In this document: in pieces, positions 12,704 to 25,603 of the stretch
Layout: the number at the start of each line of letters is the position of its first letter
Position numbering within the stretch: position 1 is the first letter of the stretch
Assembly: GCF_020520425.1 (NCBI RefSeq)
Contig: NC_079489.1
Span: 15,524,001-15,588,000 of the forward strand
Length of the DNA: 64,000 nt
DNA from: Spinacia oleracea
Taxonomy: Eukaryota; Streptophyta; Magnoliopsida; Caryophyllales; Amaranthaceae
Reading direction: 5' to 3'
The notes under the pieces: generated by a model
What the model saw: the letters and a program-made list of their open reading frames with translations, nothing else
Databases searched by the model: none
What the model was told of the DNA's origin: nothing
Translations under genes and position numbers: made by a program

Positions 12704-13124
12704 ATATTATTCACTTTCTTTAACACTGAGATTTTAAACTTAGTTCATTCCTTGAAATGCTGTGTATGTTGCATGATTAGAGTAGAGGCTAGAAAAGAAG
12801 TTTCTGGAAAGCATATCAGACAAGGGGAGTCTGTATGGTTGCATAAGATTCAACTTATATGTTGATAGGAATTGAATCTCACCTCTCCGACCGGCGACCG
12901 GGCCTAGTTAATTTCTAGTACGTTCCATTTTAGTCAAACTATCGAAAATTGAACTGGTCAATTGCGGTATTGACTTTTACAGAAACAGAAACAGAAACGG
13001 ACACCTCCAACCGGCTGACGCTTTGAGATGGTGTGTTAGCTTTTACGGAATACTTTTTTGAGTAGCTGTTAGCCAGTTTGTTAAAAATTAATTCCAATTG
13101 GTTCAAATGCTGCTGTCTTTGAAA
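12704..13124. other. Spacer between FMO copies 1 and 2
   Basis: 3' flank of copy 1 grading into the duplicated promoter of copy 2. I see no additional gene or repeat here. Confidence 0.5.
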
Positions 13125-13381
13125 ATTGCGACGCTAATTTGTGACGGGTCAGAAATCTCAGAATAAGGTTGAATTTAACGAGCTGAACAGCAGGTGGGTC
13201 TTAGACTTAGTTGGGTCGGGTTAACAATTGAATACTCCGTAGTGAACTAGTGATCAGTATCACTGATCAGTGGGTCACCAGATCATTGGAAAAGTCAACA
13301 ATCCCTCCATTTGTGGTAGTACTCCACTCCATAATGCCTTTCCACAAACGACGTTCTCTGTAGTCTGTACACTATCCCAAA

Positions 13382-16300
13382 ATGTCACACCAATCAACAA
13401 CCAAGAAAGTCGCCGTGGTAGGAGCCGGCGCAGCCGGTTTGGTGGCGGCGTGTGAGCTTAGAAAGGAAGGTCACCATGTTGTGGTGTTCGAGCGCGGGAC
13501 CCAATTGGGCGGGAGCTGGGTTTACTCGTCCGAGGTTGAGTCTGACCCGCTCGGACTCGACCCAACTCGGAAAATCGTTGAGTCAAGCCTTTATGCTTCT
13601 CTCCGAACTAATCTTCCTAGAGAAGTCATGGGTTTTCGTGATTTTCCATTTGTCCCTTCTGGTAATAATCTTCCCTTTCTTTTCATTTTTAGATACTGTA
13701 TTAAATTGTCGTCTAATTTGATTTGGTAGAATTGAATTTGGATTTTCAAGATCATTTTTAGGTTTTCGATTAAATACTCTGTGTAATTTTGAAATTGGGA
13801 AAGTGGATTTTGATTGGTATACTTTGCTTGGTTTCAAATTGGAAGTGTTAATATTAGATGGGAAAATTCCACTGTATTTTACAATGTTATCTGCTCCTAT
13901 GATTGTTGAAAGTAGCAACTAATTTGGTTGATTTATTGGCGACCATAATAGATATGGAGGGCTGATAATTCAATATGCAAGTGCTGATTTGGTTGTTCTA
14001 ATGATTAAGGATTGATGATTTTGACTGTGAATGAAGGCAAGATGTATGTAAAATTATGTAATATGAGCACTTACAATAGCTCTGTTCATATCCAATATTG
14101 AAAACCAGGAAGGGGAGAGAAGTTAAGCTGTTAAGTGAAGAGATAGGAAATGAATGGAGTAGCATTTCTTTTGTTTTGCTTGAAACGGGATCTGTAAGCT
14201 AGTTATAGAGGGACTAGAAGGAAATGGAAAAAAGTTATGACAAGCTGTTAGTTAGTGAGATCGAGTTAAGCATGTCCAACCACTTCCTTTTCGCTACTAT
14301 AAGTTTTCGTACAATTAGTGAAACTATGTGAGGGAGTATAACTTCCCTTTCTTTTCCATCTGATTCCTCCATGGGGTGGGGCTGTTAATATTCTTATTGT
14401 GACTCTAGTCATCCCTCGATTTTCTCTTTTAATACTATCTTAGTACCACTATTAAGTACTCCGTATTAACAAGGTGAAAAAAAATGAAGCTTGACATTGG
14501 AATAAGTAGACTTGTTCTGTATTTCACCAGGCGCAATGTTACCACGATCAATGTCAATAATGGAGAGCATTGTACAGTAAAGTAGTTATGTGTCGGTATT
14601 ACCGTATTGCACACTTTTTCCTTTGGAGGAGCACTACAAGTTAGGTCATATCTTCTGGTAAATAAGTTGACTGTAGTGCATGCATTCCAGTCTCGCCTTA
14701 ATAATTTTAGAGCAATGTTCATCCTGGCACCTTAACAGCTTTGCAGTTTGTGTATATGAATCCTGCTGAAGTTTGAGGATTTTAATTCCATTCTGTGACA
14801 TTTTTCCATTCCCGTTGTTTACCCCTATCCTTAAAAGAAATTTAAGTAAATATTAGTTTGTCAACCTTTATGGGAAAAATTGACACCTTGTATAGTTTAT
14901 CAATGGAACTATCGGATATGTGACATTTGAAACTTGCATTATGTGCATTTGTACGTGCCCTGCAACCCGAGCCTTAGTGACGGAGCTTTTTGTTTCCGTT
15001 GACTTATTGTCGTATCAATTCTGCAGGAACTTAGAATTCTGAAATGAAAATTATGTATTACATGATGAAAAGCAAGAGAACCTTTATTACTTGCATAATG
15101 TTATTCATGAGGTTCTGGGACTGGTTATTTGGACTAGACTTATTGGTGGCCTGGTGGGTATTTTTTTCTTTGCAGGAAAAGCCGACAGAGATTCACGAAG
15201 GTTTCCAGCTCATCAGGAGGTGCTGAGATATTTGGAGATTTTTCTTGTGAATTTGGACTGAATGAATTAATCTGCTTTCAGACAGAGGTGAGGCATGTTG
15301 GGTTGGAGACAGATGGAAAGTGGATGGTGAAATCTAGGAGGATTGGTGGAGCTGAGGGCGGTGATGTGACTGAAACTTACGATGCTGTGGTAGTCTGCAA
15401 TGGACATTTTACTGAACCACGAGTTGCTGACAGTATTCCTGGTAATGTATATGTACTGCATGGTCTGCATTAATGGTTCATTCTAAATCTTTGTTTCTTA
15501 TAGTAAATGGGTTTTAGAGCTTCTTGAAAGGAGGAAAATGCTTTACAAATACAGCCTTTATTCTTGGTGTGTTGTTTCTGTGTGGTGGAAGGTAAAATAA
15601 TCACATAACTATATTGTTTATTATGCTATACGACTTGATATGCCACACTGTGATCCAACTTCGATGTTAAAAACATAGACTGAATAATTATCAAGCAAGC
15701 AGTGTTGAATACCTCTAGAAAACAGAATAGGATGATCATATGAAAGCTTTTTTCTAGGGAATAAAATCAATAAGTGTCCCATTTTTTTTAAAGTTGTTGA
15801 TATCTTTTTTTGTCCATTTCCGATGGAGCCAAAGATTCATTTGTTCTTTTGGTTGTGGGATGTAATGGACTAAATCAAAATGGCTCTTAAATCCTCTTTG
15901 CTTCCTTTCCATGAAGTAGAAGATGGTCATCCCATTGTCTTTCCGTTATCGCTTTTGGGTCAATTGGAAACAACCTCTCTGCAATTGCAGGGGTAAGGTT
16001 GCGTACACCCGACCCCCCCTTACCCCGCTTCTTGCGGGAGCCTCTTTGAGGCAACGGGGTAATGATAATGATGAATGATGTTGATATCTTTTTGAGAATG
16101 GAAGGATCTTCTTGGTTTCCTTTAGGACCCTGCTATTTGAACATATGTACAGATATTTGAAGTACATTGTTTCCCAGGTGTCAATCTGTGAAGTTACTAA
16201 TATGTGAGCAAAAATATTGCATCTTCAATCTTCATATGAAACGCATTGAAGAGAGGCAGATCGTAGCTTCAATTCAATGGTAAACATTATACTAATGTTC

Positions 16301-19300
16301 AATAATGCTATTTGATAACTGTGAGAGCTGCTTAGCAAAATCCGTTATGAATATCAATTATTCCACCAGTCACTGGTAGAGTGATAGGCGTCACCTGTGA
16401 AATCTGGTAGTTACTGTTAGAGAGCATGTAATAATCGGCCATTAATACTTTCTTATGCTGACAAATTTTTGACTTGCATACAAGCCAAGTCTATTTTTAT
16501 TTTATTATTATGCCAAATAGAACCAATTGTAAAACTAGTATACACGTCTTTGAAAATTTAATTTTGTGTCATGCTCATGTGTTGGGTAATGATGCTTGTT
16601 AGATCTTAGCTTGATAGGTTTCTCATCATAACCTTCTACAGGCATTGACCTTTGGCCAGGGAGGCAAATTCATAGTCACAGTTATCGTATTCCAGGACCC
16701 TACAAAAACCAAGTGTGTTTCTGATTCTATATTTGGTTATTCTGTGTTTTAGATTGGTTTGTTCATATTCGGAGTTTTATATTGCTTAGAGTGCAGTGTT
16801 TATACGTAGTTTTAAATGGTTGTATATTAGAGATGCTTGCTGCGTTCATTTATATGAAGTCCCCCATGTTCTATCCTTCAGTTCGATTATGCTGGCAAAT
16901 GATTCATCTTGTGTGGAAATCAGGGTTTGTGATAAAGTTTGTAGGTGGTGTTTGTGTTGCTCATTCTGATAATCTGATCAATGAATATCAACAAAGGTTG
17001 TTTTAGAAATTTAAAGAAAAATATGTATCGCCTTCTTTTTCCTAAAAAAGATTAAATCAATCAGTGGACAATCAACAAGTTCCTGTAGGGGAAAATCATG
17101 ACTGTGCCTAATTCCCCACCCCAAGAAAAAAAAAATAAGAAAGAAAAAAGAAAAGAAAATTTCGCTCTGCTTGTAAGTTTTTTTTTAGAACTTTTCTTTT
17201 AATTTATAATGTTCTTTCTTTTTCCTGCTCCTGTTTGTCTAGGAATAACTATCTTGCTTTCTTCAATGCTTTCCTGCTTCCATCAGGTTGTAGTTTTGAT
17301 AGGGCTTTCTGCTAGTGCTCTTGATATCTCTAAGGACATTGCTGTATCAGCCAAAGAAGTCCACATAACAACTAGGTCTGAAGCAGCAGGGAAATTGTGG
17401 AAACTTGGAAAGCATCCTATTTATGATAACTTGTGGCTCCATCCAATGGTAAAAATACTCACCTGGAGGAAGAAACCAATAGCCAGCATAATAGGTTCTC
17501 TAAAAGCAGTTATCGTTTTTTGTCCTTGATGCTAAGATAAGCTGACAAAAAATTCTTCTACCATGAATAATGCAGATCGAAAAAGCCCATGAAGATGGTA
17601 GAGTATCGTTTCAAGATGGGAGGGAAGTCCTTGCAGATGTCATACTCCATTGCACCGGGTATTTTGAAAATTCCTCCCATATAACCTTTTCGTAAAGCTA
17701 CAGTGACTGTAGGAGAGTTGGTGGTGGACAGATGCAGATGAATTCAAACCCATGTAACCCCTATGGAATGTACTAGGCTACTAGGATCTGCACAACTTCA
17801 GTTCATTGAACAAAAGCTGTAGAAAAGTTATACCAGAACTTCTTATGGACTGATATGTCATTTGTCAGGTACAAGCAACATTTCCCTTTTCTTCATACCA
17901 GTGGTGCCGTGAGCGTTGACGATAATCGTGTGGGGCCTCTGTACAAGCATGTGTTTCCTCCTGCATTAGCACCAGGTCTCTCCTTCGTTGGTGTCCCATC
18001 GCTTGTAAGATTTCTCCTGGTGTTATTATTTCTATTTCTAGGGGAGTTGATCTTTAGGGTTTAGTTAGCTGGAGGAATTGACCAAAGTCGTTTTAAATCT
18101 CGTTCTAGGTTGTCCCTTTCTTCCTTTTTGAAGTTCAAAGTAAGTGGATAGCAGGCGTATTATCTGGGAGGATATCACTTCCATCTGAAGAAAAGATGAT
18201 GGAAGACACAGAAGCCTTCTACTCAGAATTGGAACTTAAGGGAGTTCCAAAGCGCTATACACATAAGATCCATGATTTTAAGGTGAATTTTACGCTGGAT
18301 GAATGATTTCATTCAATACTTACATTCACGTACACATAGGCTAACAAATAGAGAAAGGGAAATAAAAAGGAAAGAACAAAAAACAAGAAAATAAAAGTAA
18401 AAAGGGATTTCAGATTCTCTACTCTGTGCATCAGCATTCGCAAACAGTTGTGTGTCAGTATTATGTTTGAAACAACTTTTCAGGGGCTGAAGTGGGAATA
18501 AATTTAGGTAGACTAGCCCAGGGGGAGGGACACTATTGGTATTCCAACATTAGTGTGTTAGGATTAGCTTGTAGAGGGACGGAAGACAGTTGGTTAGAGG
18601 TGAGAGTGGGAAGGAAGTCAGAAAATACCTGTACTGGAGGAGATCAGTTAGTGAGAGAGAAAAGGAAGCTGAAAATTCTTGAGAGAATTGAGAAGTCCTA
18701 TTTTTCTTTGTTTTAGCTTGTAGTATGGGAGTGTCCAGCCACTCGAAGGTCAGGGAGTAGGTACCATTTGATGATTTTAATTGATTCAAATCACAGAGTA
18801 TCAATTTTCCGCCAAATTCTCTTGTTCTTCCTCATTTCTTTATTTCTGATTTTCCAGTCTATAATAATTAACAAATATCTTTATAATGACTTGGTCGGCA
18901 GTGATTGTGAAATTTGAATTCAGAGGATTCTTGCTGGTTAATATTAGTTGTCAGTCTTGTAAAAGGATACTAAAAAAAGATTTTGCTCTTGTTTGTGCTT
19001 CAAAAGTTCAGAAGCTTTCAGTGAGCTTCTAGCTAAGATTTCTGTTTTTCTCTTTTTATATGCTCTAATGCCAATGTGGACATTGTAAGACAGAAAGATG
19101 TTTGATTTAATCTTGTGACCTTTTTATGCCGTAATGCAAAACGACGATGGCACTTTTTGATCTGTTTCTGATTAGTAGGGGTTAATGTAAGGAAACAAAT
19201 TAAGAATTTAGTGCTTGATTTAGGAGAATTGATAGTCAACCATAAATATACCATTGACCAGATAGTTTCTCATGTCTATTTTGTATTATTATCCTTGGGA

Positions 19301-20064
19301 TTTTGGTTAAAATAATAGTTCAAAAACGAGTTAAAAAGCAGCTTTTTAACCAACAATTTTTACCAAAATACAGTTAAGAGTGAAACATTTTGTTCACTTT
19401 CAAAGATTGGTCGTTAGTCCCTCACTGAAATGTACTCGACTTGCCGTCATCTTGTAAAAATTCTTATGTGCACCCGTGTGCACCGTGCACCCAAGGGTAT
19501 TTGTGCCCATTGGCGATTTCTCTCACATTTTCTCCTCACATGATGTGCAGCTTGCACCTTAGATGTGTTGCTCATCCTGTAGTCCGGGGAAGGATAGGAG
19601 AATAAGGAATAACTTTGTTTGGAGTAAGGGATTTTGGGAGGGAAAGGAATAGGAAGGATCCATGTTTTCCCTCTATAAGTGATGAACCAAATCCTTCAAG
19701 ACTAGGAAAAACGAGGAAGTAATATCTCCCCTTGCTTTCCCTCCCTCCCCGTGTTTTGAAACAGACATTGAGTGAAGTACCTACAGAACTTGGTTGAAAT
19801 TGACTTCAATGTTGGATTTCTACACAGCGGCTCTTTGCTCCATTTGAGTACGAGGATTGGCTTGCTGCAGAATCAGGCTGCCCTCCTACTGAGGAATGGA
19901 GGAAGAATATGTTCTATGGGACTGCAGTCCGCTTGTTTAAACAAATAGAAACTTATCGTGATGAATGGGACGATGAAGACTTGATCCTGCAAGCGCATGA
20001 AGATTTTATGAAATACTTGTCCGCTGAAGGCAGGGCCGTAGTTTCTGCTGCTTCAGCAGTGTGA
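13382..20064 (+). pseudogene. FMO GS-OX-like copy 2, frameshifted in exon 2
   Basis: All eight exons of the family are present with intact splice sites: 13382-13661, 15176-15441, 16642-16712, 17287-17448, 17576-17658, 17869-18004, 18109-18282, 19828-20064. Exon 2 is 266 bp against 267 bp in copies 1 and 3. A single base is missing near 15235-15243 (copy 1 reads gaggattttgct, copy 2 gagatttttct), and the new frame stops at a TGA near 15260, about residue 122. The FAD motif GAGAAG is encoded before the break; the NADPH-site GLSASA, TGY motif and C-terminus come after it. Later exons are open and well conserved, so inactivation is recent, or this is a sequencing error, or the exon is bypassed. 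Without the deletion the product would be 469 aa. Confidence 0.8.
15810..16079 (+). mobile_element. SINE in FMO copy 2, intron 2
   Basis: A 270-bp insertion is flanked by a perfect 14-bp direct repeat gttgatatcttttt (15796-15809 and 16080-16093). Its 3' half carries the conserved plant SINE words ggggtaaggttgcgtacacc, cttgcgggagcc and ggcaacggggtaatg, then a short AT-rich tail. The equivalent region of copy 1 (about 7215-7240) has no such sequence. I could not identify a clear tRNA-like 5' head. Confidence 0.7.
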
Positions 20065-20343
20065 TAATAAACTTTGTTTCATGGTGAAAAATTATATCCA
20101 TTGTCTAATACCACTGTTTGAAATAAGCCAAAGCACATAAGAAATAATTACTACTATGACAGTTGTGTTATGCTGCATTGGAGATTGTTCTAGGAGGGTT
20201 CATTTTTTGTAATATTATATTATTGTCCATCACTATAAAAATACTGTAAACAATTGCATGGTATTTCATGCCGTTCATCACCAAATAAAATCAAAAGTCA
20301 ACGCTCCCCGGTCCCTCCATCTTGTTTGTTCACTAACCCAAGG

Positions 20344-23300
20344 ATGTCCCTTCTATTGGCATCCAAGAAAGTAGCCGTGATAGGCGCTGGTGCAGCCGGG
20401 TTGTCCGCGGCGCGCGAGCTTAAAAGGGAAGGTCATGGTGTAGTTGTGTTTGAGCGTGGTGGGCAGCTGGGTGGGGTCTGGGTTTACTCGCCGGAGAGTG
20501 AGTCAGACCCTCTTGGACTCGACCCAACTCGGAAAATTGTTCATTCCAGCCTTTACGCTTCGCTCCGCATTAATTTTCCTAGAGAGGCTATGGGCTTTCG
20601 TGAGTTCCCCTTTGCCCCTTCTGGTAATAATCTTTCCTTTGTTGTCTTTTACTCCATTGTTCAATTACTCTCTCTGTTTCCATTATGTTCCATTCGCTAT
20701 TGCCCGTTTAACTATATAATTAGTTTAACTGTTTAAATGTGGGAAGAACTGGCATCTTTTAATGTTCTCAATGGGAATCTTGGTTATGTGACATATGAAA
20801 CTTGTACTGTGTACATTTGTACTTTCCCTACAGACCAGAGCTCTAGGTGGTAGCCTCTTTTGTTGCCGGACTTATTACATGGTGGAAAGTATAGGAAGAC
20901 AGACTATTATTACAATTTACAAGCATATTGGTATTCACATGGTTTCGAACTAGTTACTTGACGAGATTTATTGGTGATGGTGCAATTGTTCTTTTATTTG
21001 CAGGAAAACCCGATAGAGATCCTCGAAGATTTCCAGCTCACCAGGAAGTCCTAAGATATTTGGAGGATTTTGCTGATGAGTTTGGACTGAATGAACTAAT
21101 CCGTTACCAGACAGAGGTTAGTTATGTTGGGTTGGAGAAAGACGGGAAGTGGATGGTGAAATATAGGAGGATTGATGGAGATGAGGACAGTGAAGTGGAT
21201 GAAACTTACGATGCTGTGGTTGTCTGCAGCGGGCATTTTACTGAACCGCGACTTGCTGAAGATATTCCTGGTAATTTGTTCCTTTTAAATATTTGGTTTT
21301 ATATAGGACATGTACGTATGTCTCATGAAAGAAGAATATTGCATAACAAGTTAAGCCTTTCTATTGTAGTGTTTGTCTCTGTGGGGTGGGAGATGATAAT
21401 CGGCATAGCTCTGTTGTTAATGTTAATAATCATGTAAGCCTGTATGCATGACTTGGTTTTCCAAACTACAATCCATCTTTTATGTGAAAAAGAACTGAAG
21501 AATTATCAGACAGGGATGTTGAATAATGAATACCTCTAGAAAACACAACAGTTTCTGAAAGCAATTATCATGTTGCCGTTAAGATGTCTATCTGTCGAGT
21601 TACCAATGCGAGAAATACTGCATTTTCATCAAGAAACGCATTGAACAGAGACATACCATGGCCTGAGGCTGTATTCCATGGGCTACATAATACAAATGTT
21701 TACACTACTTTAATTAAAGCTAATAGCTATTAGAGTCGTTGAGGAAATTCCTTGATGAATATAAATGGCCAAATAATAACACCTCATTTTGAAACCGAAT
21801 TGTTGTATTCAGAGATAGATCACCTGATAATCAGTTATGCCTATTTCTTCTGCTGACGATTTTTACCAGCATACAAGCTATTAATAGTTTTATTATGCCA
21901 AGATAGAACCAATAGTATATATGCAATGTCTGCAGATATTGATATTGGCCTTATTAGTTGCTAGATGTTTGTATTAGCTGGTTTGACTAGTTGTTTGTGT
22001 AAGAGTGTTTGATAAATTAGCTGTTTAATATGTATTACATACTTTGTTGTTGGATAGTTTGTTTCTTAATTTTTTTTTTTTTTTTGGTAAAATAGAATTA
22101 TATTGAACAAACTCAAGCCTTACCGTTCAACAGAAACAAAGGCGACACAAAATCAAAACAACAAACCTATATGGCACAAAGCCTACTAGTTTGTTTCTTA
22201 TTAATATTAGACAAATAGTTTATTATGTTAATTATTTTCTCTTTATGTTTTGAATAAACATTGAATAAATAAAACAAAAATATTTAAAAGAAATATTCTT
22301 AATTTAAAATTTATAACACTCGTATTTAAATTCTTGATTTGCAAATAGAAAAATATTACTAATTTTACAAGCATGATTGCAATAGTTTTCTAGTGCTTAA
22401 AAGTATTAATATACGAAGTAAAGTTTATTACAACAAGAAACGAGTGTAGTAAATGGGGTGAAATGAAGGAGACCGAGTAATGTTTTTAAGAGGGAAATAA
22501 TACAGGGTGACAAGGTCGGTAGGGGTTGTAATTTTAGGCAATATAAGACAAAGTAGTCATTTTACATTCACTTTCTCAAACCTCTAATTGCAAAAGGCTC
22601 TTATGTTAAGCTTTTTCATCAAAAACTCTCTTCCAAACCTCTCATAACTAAACACTTCCAATAAACTTTTTCAAAAGGTCAAACTTGTAATTTACCTCAA
22701 AAAGCTCATTTTCCCTCAAACCTCTCGTAACCAAACACCCCTATTATCATGATTAAATGTCCGTTAAATATCTCATTGATCATTACCTTTTATGTGATTT
22801 GATTATATCTTGCAGGCATTGACGTTTGGCCAGGGAAGCAAATTCATAGCCACAATTATCGTATTCCAGAACTCTATCAAGATCAAGTATGTCACTGATA
22901 CTAATTTGGTTATTTTGTATTTTTATGTTGACTAGTGCATATTTCTTCTCCTTATGATGATTTGTTTTTTTGGTTTTCTTGAATTGTTATCCCCTCCTTC
23001 TTTCTGATGCTTCTGTTTGTCTAGGAATCCTGCTTTCTTTAATGCTTTACTGCTTCCTCAGGTTGTAGTTTTGATAGGGCTTTCTGCTAGTTCTATCGAT
23101 ATCAGTAGGGACATTGCTGGATTTGCCAAAGAAGTTCACATTGCAACTAGATCTGAAGCAGCCAAATTTGGAAAGCATCCTGGGTATGGTAACTTGTGGC
23201 TTCATCCAATGGTAAAACAAACTCACCTAGAAGAAGCAACTGATACCACCATGAAAGTTCATTGATAGAATTGTTTGTCGCCATGCTAGGGTAATTTGAT

Positions 23301-24358
23301 AAGACAATCTTCTAATTGAATAATGCAGATTGAAAAAACACATGAAGATGGTAGAGTATCATTTCAAGATGGGAGTGTGGTTCTTGCTCATGTCATTCTC
23401 CATTGTACCGGGTATTTTGAAATTTCTTTCACCAATTTAATTATTCCTGGTGTGTCTGAATATTGAATATCCTAATCCAAGACTCGTACCCTGTGTCTGA
23501 GTACATCATAGGAGAGTCAACATTAGATAGATGCCAGTGGGTTTACAACTACATTTTATTGAACTAGACGCCGTAGAAAATTAATACCATTAGTACTTCT
23601 GATGAACTGATAAGTCATTGGTCAGGTACAAGCAACAGTTCCCTTTTCTTCATACCAATGGTGCTGTAAGCGTTGATGATAATCGTGTGGGGCCGCTGTA
23701 CAAGCATGTATTTCCTCCAGCTTTAGCACCAGGACTCTCCTTCGTTGGTGTCCCTGCATTTGTAAGATTACTCCTGGTGTCACAATTTCTACTTGTATCT
23801 AGGGGAGATATGATCTTCAGCAGTAGATGGCTTAACCAAGTTTTCTCAAACTTTATGCATGCTAGGTTATCGCGTTCTTCCTTTTCGAACTTCAAAGTAA
23901 GTGGATAGCAGGTGTTTTATCTGGTAGGATATCACTTCCATCTGAAGAAAAGATGACGGAAGATGTTGAAGCCTTCTACTCAGAATTAGAAGCTGAGGGA
24001 GTTCCAAAGCGCTACACACATAGGATCCATGATATTAAGGTAAATTTTAGTCGATCAAGAAGAACAATGCTGCCCTATTTCCAAACAGACTGTTTAAACA
24101 TAATTTGGTTGAAACTGACTTCAAACACAGCGGCTTTTTGGACCGTTTGAACACGAGGATTGGCTTGCTGCAGAAACGGGGTGTCCTCCAGCCGAGGAAT
24201 GGAGGAAGGGTATGTTTTATGGGACAATCCTCCGCGCTTTTAAATCAGAGACTTATCGCGATGTATTGGATGATGATGACCTTGTCCTGCAAGCGCATCA
24301 AGATTTTGTGCAATACTTGTCTGCTCAAGGCAGGGACATAATACTCCGTACTACATAA
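20344..24358 (+). CDS. Flavin-containing monooxygenase, FMO GS-OX-like, copy 3
   Basis: Eight exons join in frame to 462 aa: 20344-20623, 21004-21270, 22816-22886, 23062-23211, 23329-23411, 23626-23761, 23866-24039, 24131-24358. I chose the ATG at 20344 because it lines up with the starts of copies 1 and 2; an in-frame ATG at 20254 would add 30 residues with no homology. Motifs: FAD-binding GAGAAG, ERGGQLGGVW, signature WPGKQIHSHNY, NADPH-site GLSASS and TGYKQQFPF. Exon 4 is 12 bp shorter than in copies 1 and 2 (in frame). The last intron is only 91 bp. The final residues are encoded by 'atactccgtactacataa', a genome-typical repeat word, so the C-terminus seems newly acquired. Substrate unknown. 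Confidence 0.88.
22069..22186 (-). mobile_element. 5'-truncated LINE tail in FMO copy 3, intron 2
   Basis: A 118-bp insertion in minus orientation: a run of T (poly-A on the other strand) followed by 'ggtaaaatagaattatattg', the usual 3' end of plant LINEs. It is bounded by a perfect 14-bp target-site duplication tagtttgtttctta (22055-22068 and 22187-22200). The rest of the element was lost by 5' truncation, as is usual for target-primed reverse transcription. Confidence 0.85.
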
Positions 24359-25477
24359 GGTTCGGATTGCATGCTGCTGTCTATAAGCCAAAGCATGGAT
24401 AAAGAATTGCTACTATGACAATTGTGTATCATTGGAGCTGTATAAACAAAAACTTCTCCGTTTTCTTTAACACACTGCGGTGAGATTCTACTGGGAGAGT
24501 TTGATTTGGTATAAAACATTTTCATTCATTGTATGTTATTTGGTACGACAAGTGATGTAAAACAATTTTCTATGAACTCTTTCGATGGTGTAAAACATTT
24601 TCCGTTTGAAGGAAAGGAAAATCACTTTTCCTCTTGCCTCCTTCTCTCTACCTATCAATCCTCATTCATCTGCTTCTATTTCCTTTTTTTCCTATGAATT
24701 CTTGTGCAAAGAACAAAATAAAGGAAAATTGTTCGAATCAGATCCTTGTTAAGTCATCTAATTTCTGATATGGTTAGATCTATTTCGGTTCAACCCAGTT
24801 TCATGTCGGATACGAATCGAGTTTGGATCGGGCCATTCGTACCCATCCAAATTTGCCAGCTAATACATTTACCCCAAAACACAATATATAATCATTCTTA
24901 ATTTGAAGAGGCAATTTACCAGATACAAGTCCCAACAACCGAATCATTCATTTGAATCATATACTCCACCTATAAATTCCTAAAATTAATCATTCATCTG
25001 AATCTATGTAACCAAAACATGTGTGCGGTCCAATTTAGTATAAAACCACATGATTAAACATAAATAATTGACGTGCACACGAATACAGTATTTGCATCCC
25101 CACTTGGTCCACCACCCTCACATGTGCTTTTCCCTATCCTCTAATTTAACAAATCCATTGAACTTGATTACACGCACAAAAACAAATTAATAAAACATAC
25201 ATTAATCACGGGATAAATTATTAATAAAATATATATTTGGAGATGTCTGCAGGACAATGGTTCTCCCAAAAATATTCTACTCTAAACGATATAAGCTTTA
25301 ACAAGGTGATGGGCAACAAAATTACATCATCGATCCCTTTTAACATGCGACAAAGCCACATAATTATAAAACTATTGAATTTTCAAGGTTCATTGAATTT
25401 GTTCTTTTTCTTCAATTTGTAATACAATCATGCATTTTCAAAGTTCATTGAATTCACCTTTCTCTCATTTCCATCAC
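24359..25477. other. 3' flank of FMO copy 3 and spacer
   Basis: AT-rich, without a supported gene. A purine/pyrimidine-rich patch lies at about 24600-24680. A 20-bp imperfect direct repeat (ttttcaaggttcattgaatt type) occurs at about 25380 and 25437, just upstream of the small gene at 25604. Confidence 0.4.
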
Positions 25478-25484
25478 TATAAAA
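25478..25484 (+). promoter_or_regulatory. TATA box of small gene
   Basis: TATAAAA sits 120 bp upstream of the ATG at 25604, with a CT-rich leader (ttcctcttttaatttctctc) between them. This is a normal plant core promoter layout. Confidence 0.5.
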
Positions 25485-25603
25485 CTTGTCTTTTTTCTAG
25501 TCACAATTTCTCAAACTCAAATACACATATATCTTCCTCTTTTAATTTCTCTCTCTAGAAAATATAGAAAGAAGAAAACTAGAAAATAAATATAATATAA
25601 ATA

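Larger units (their letters stand above)
4270..20150 (+). repeat. Tandem segmental duplication holding FMO copies 1 and 2
   Basis: The upstream sequence of FMO copy 1 (about 4270-4496, with 'cgggtcagaaatctca' and 'gggtcaccagatcattg') is repeated upstream of copy 2 (about 13125-13381). Exons, intron positions and long stretches of intron sequence also match between the two units (about 4270-12700 and 13125-20150). This shows a tandem duplication of promoter plus gene. Copy 3 (20344-24358) has the same exon structure but more diverged exons and a short last intron, so it comes from an older duplication. Confidence 0.85.

Noticed and set aside
20254-20343. Upstream in-frame ATG for FMO copy 3
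   Set aside because: The 30 extra residues have no counterpart in copies 1 and 2, and the ATG at 20344 lines up with theirs.
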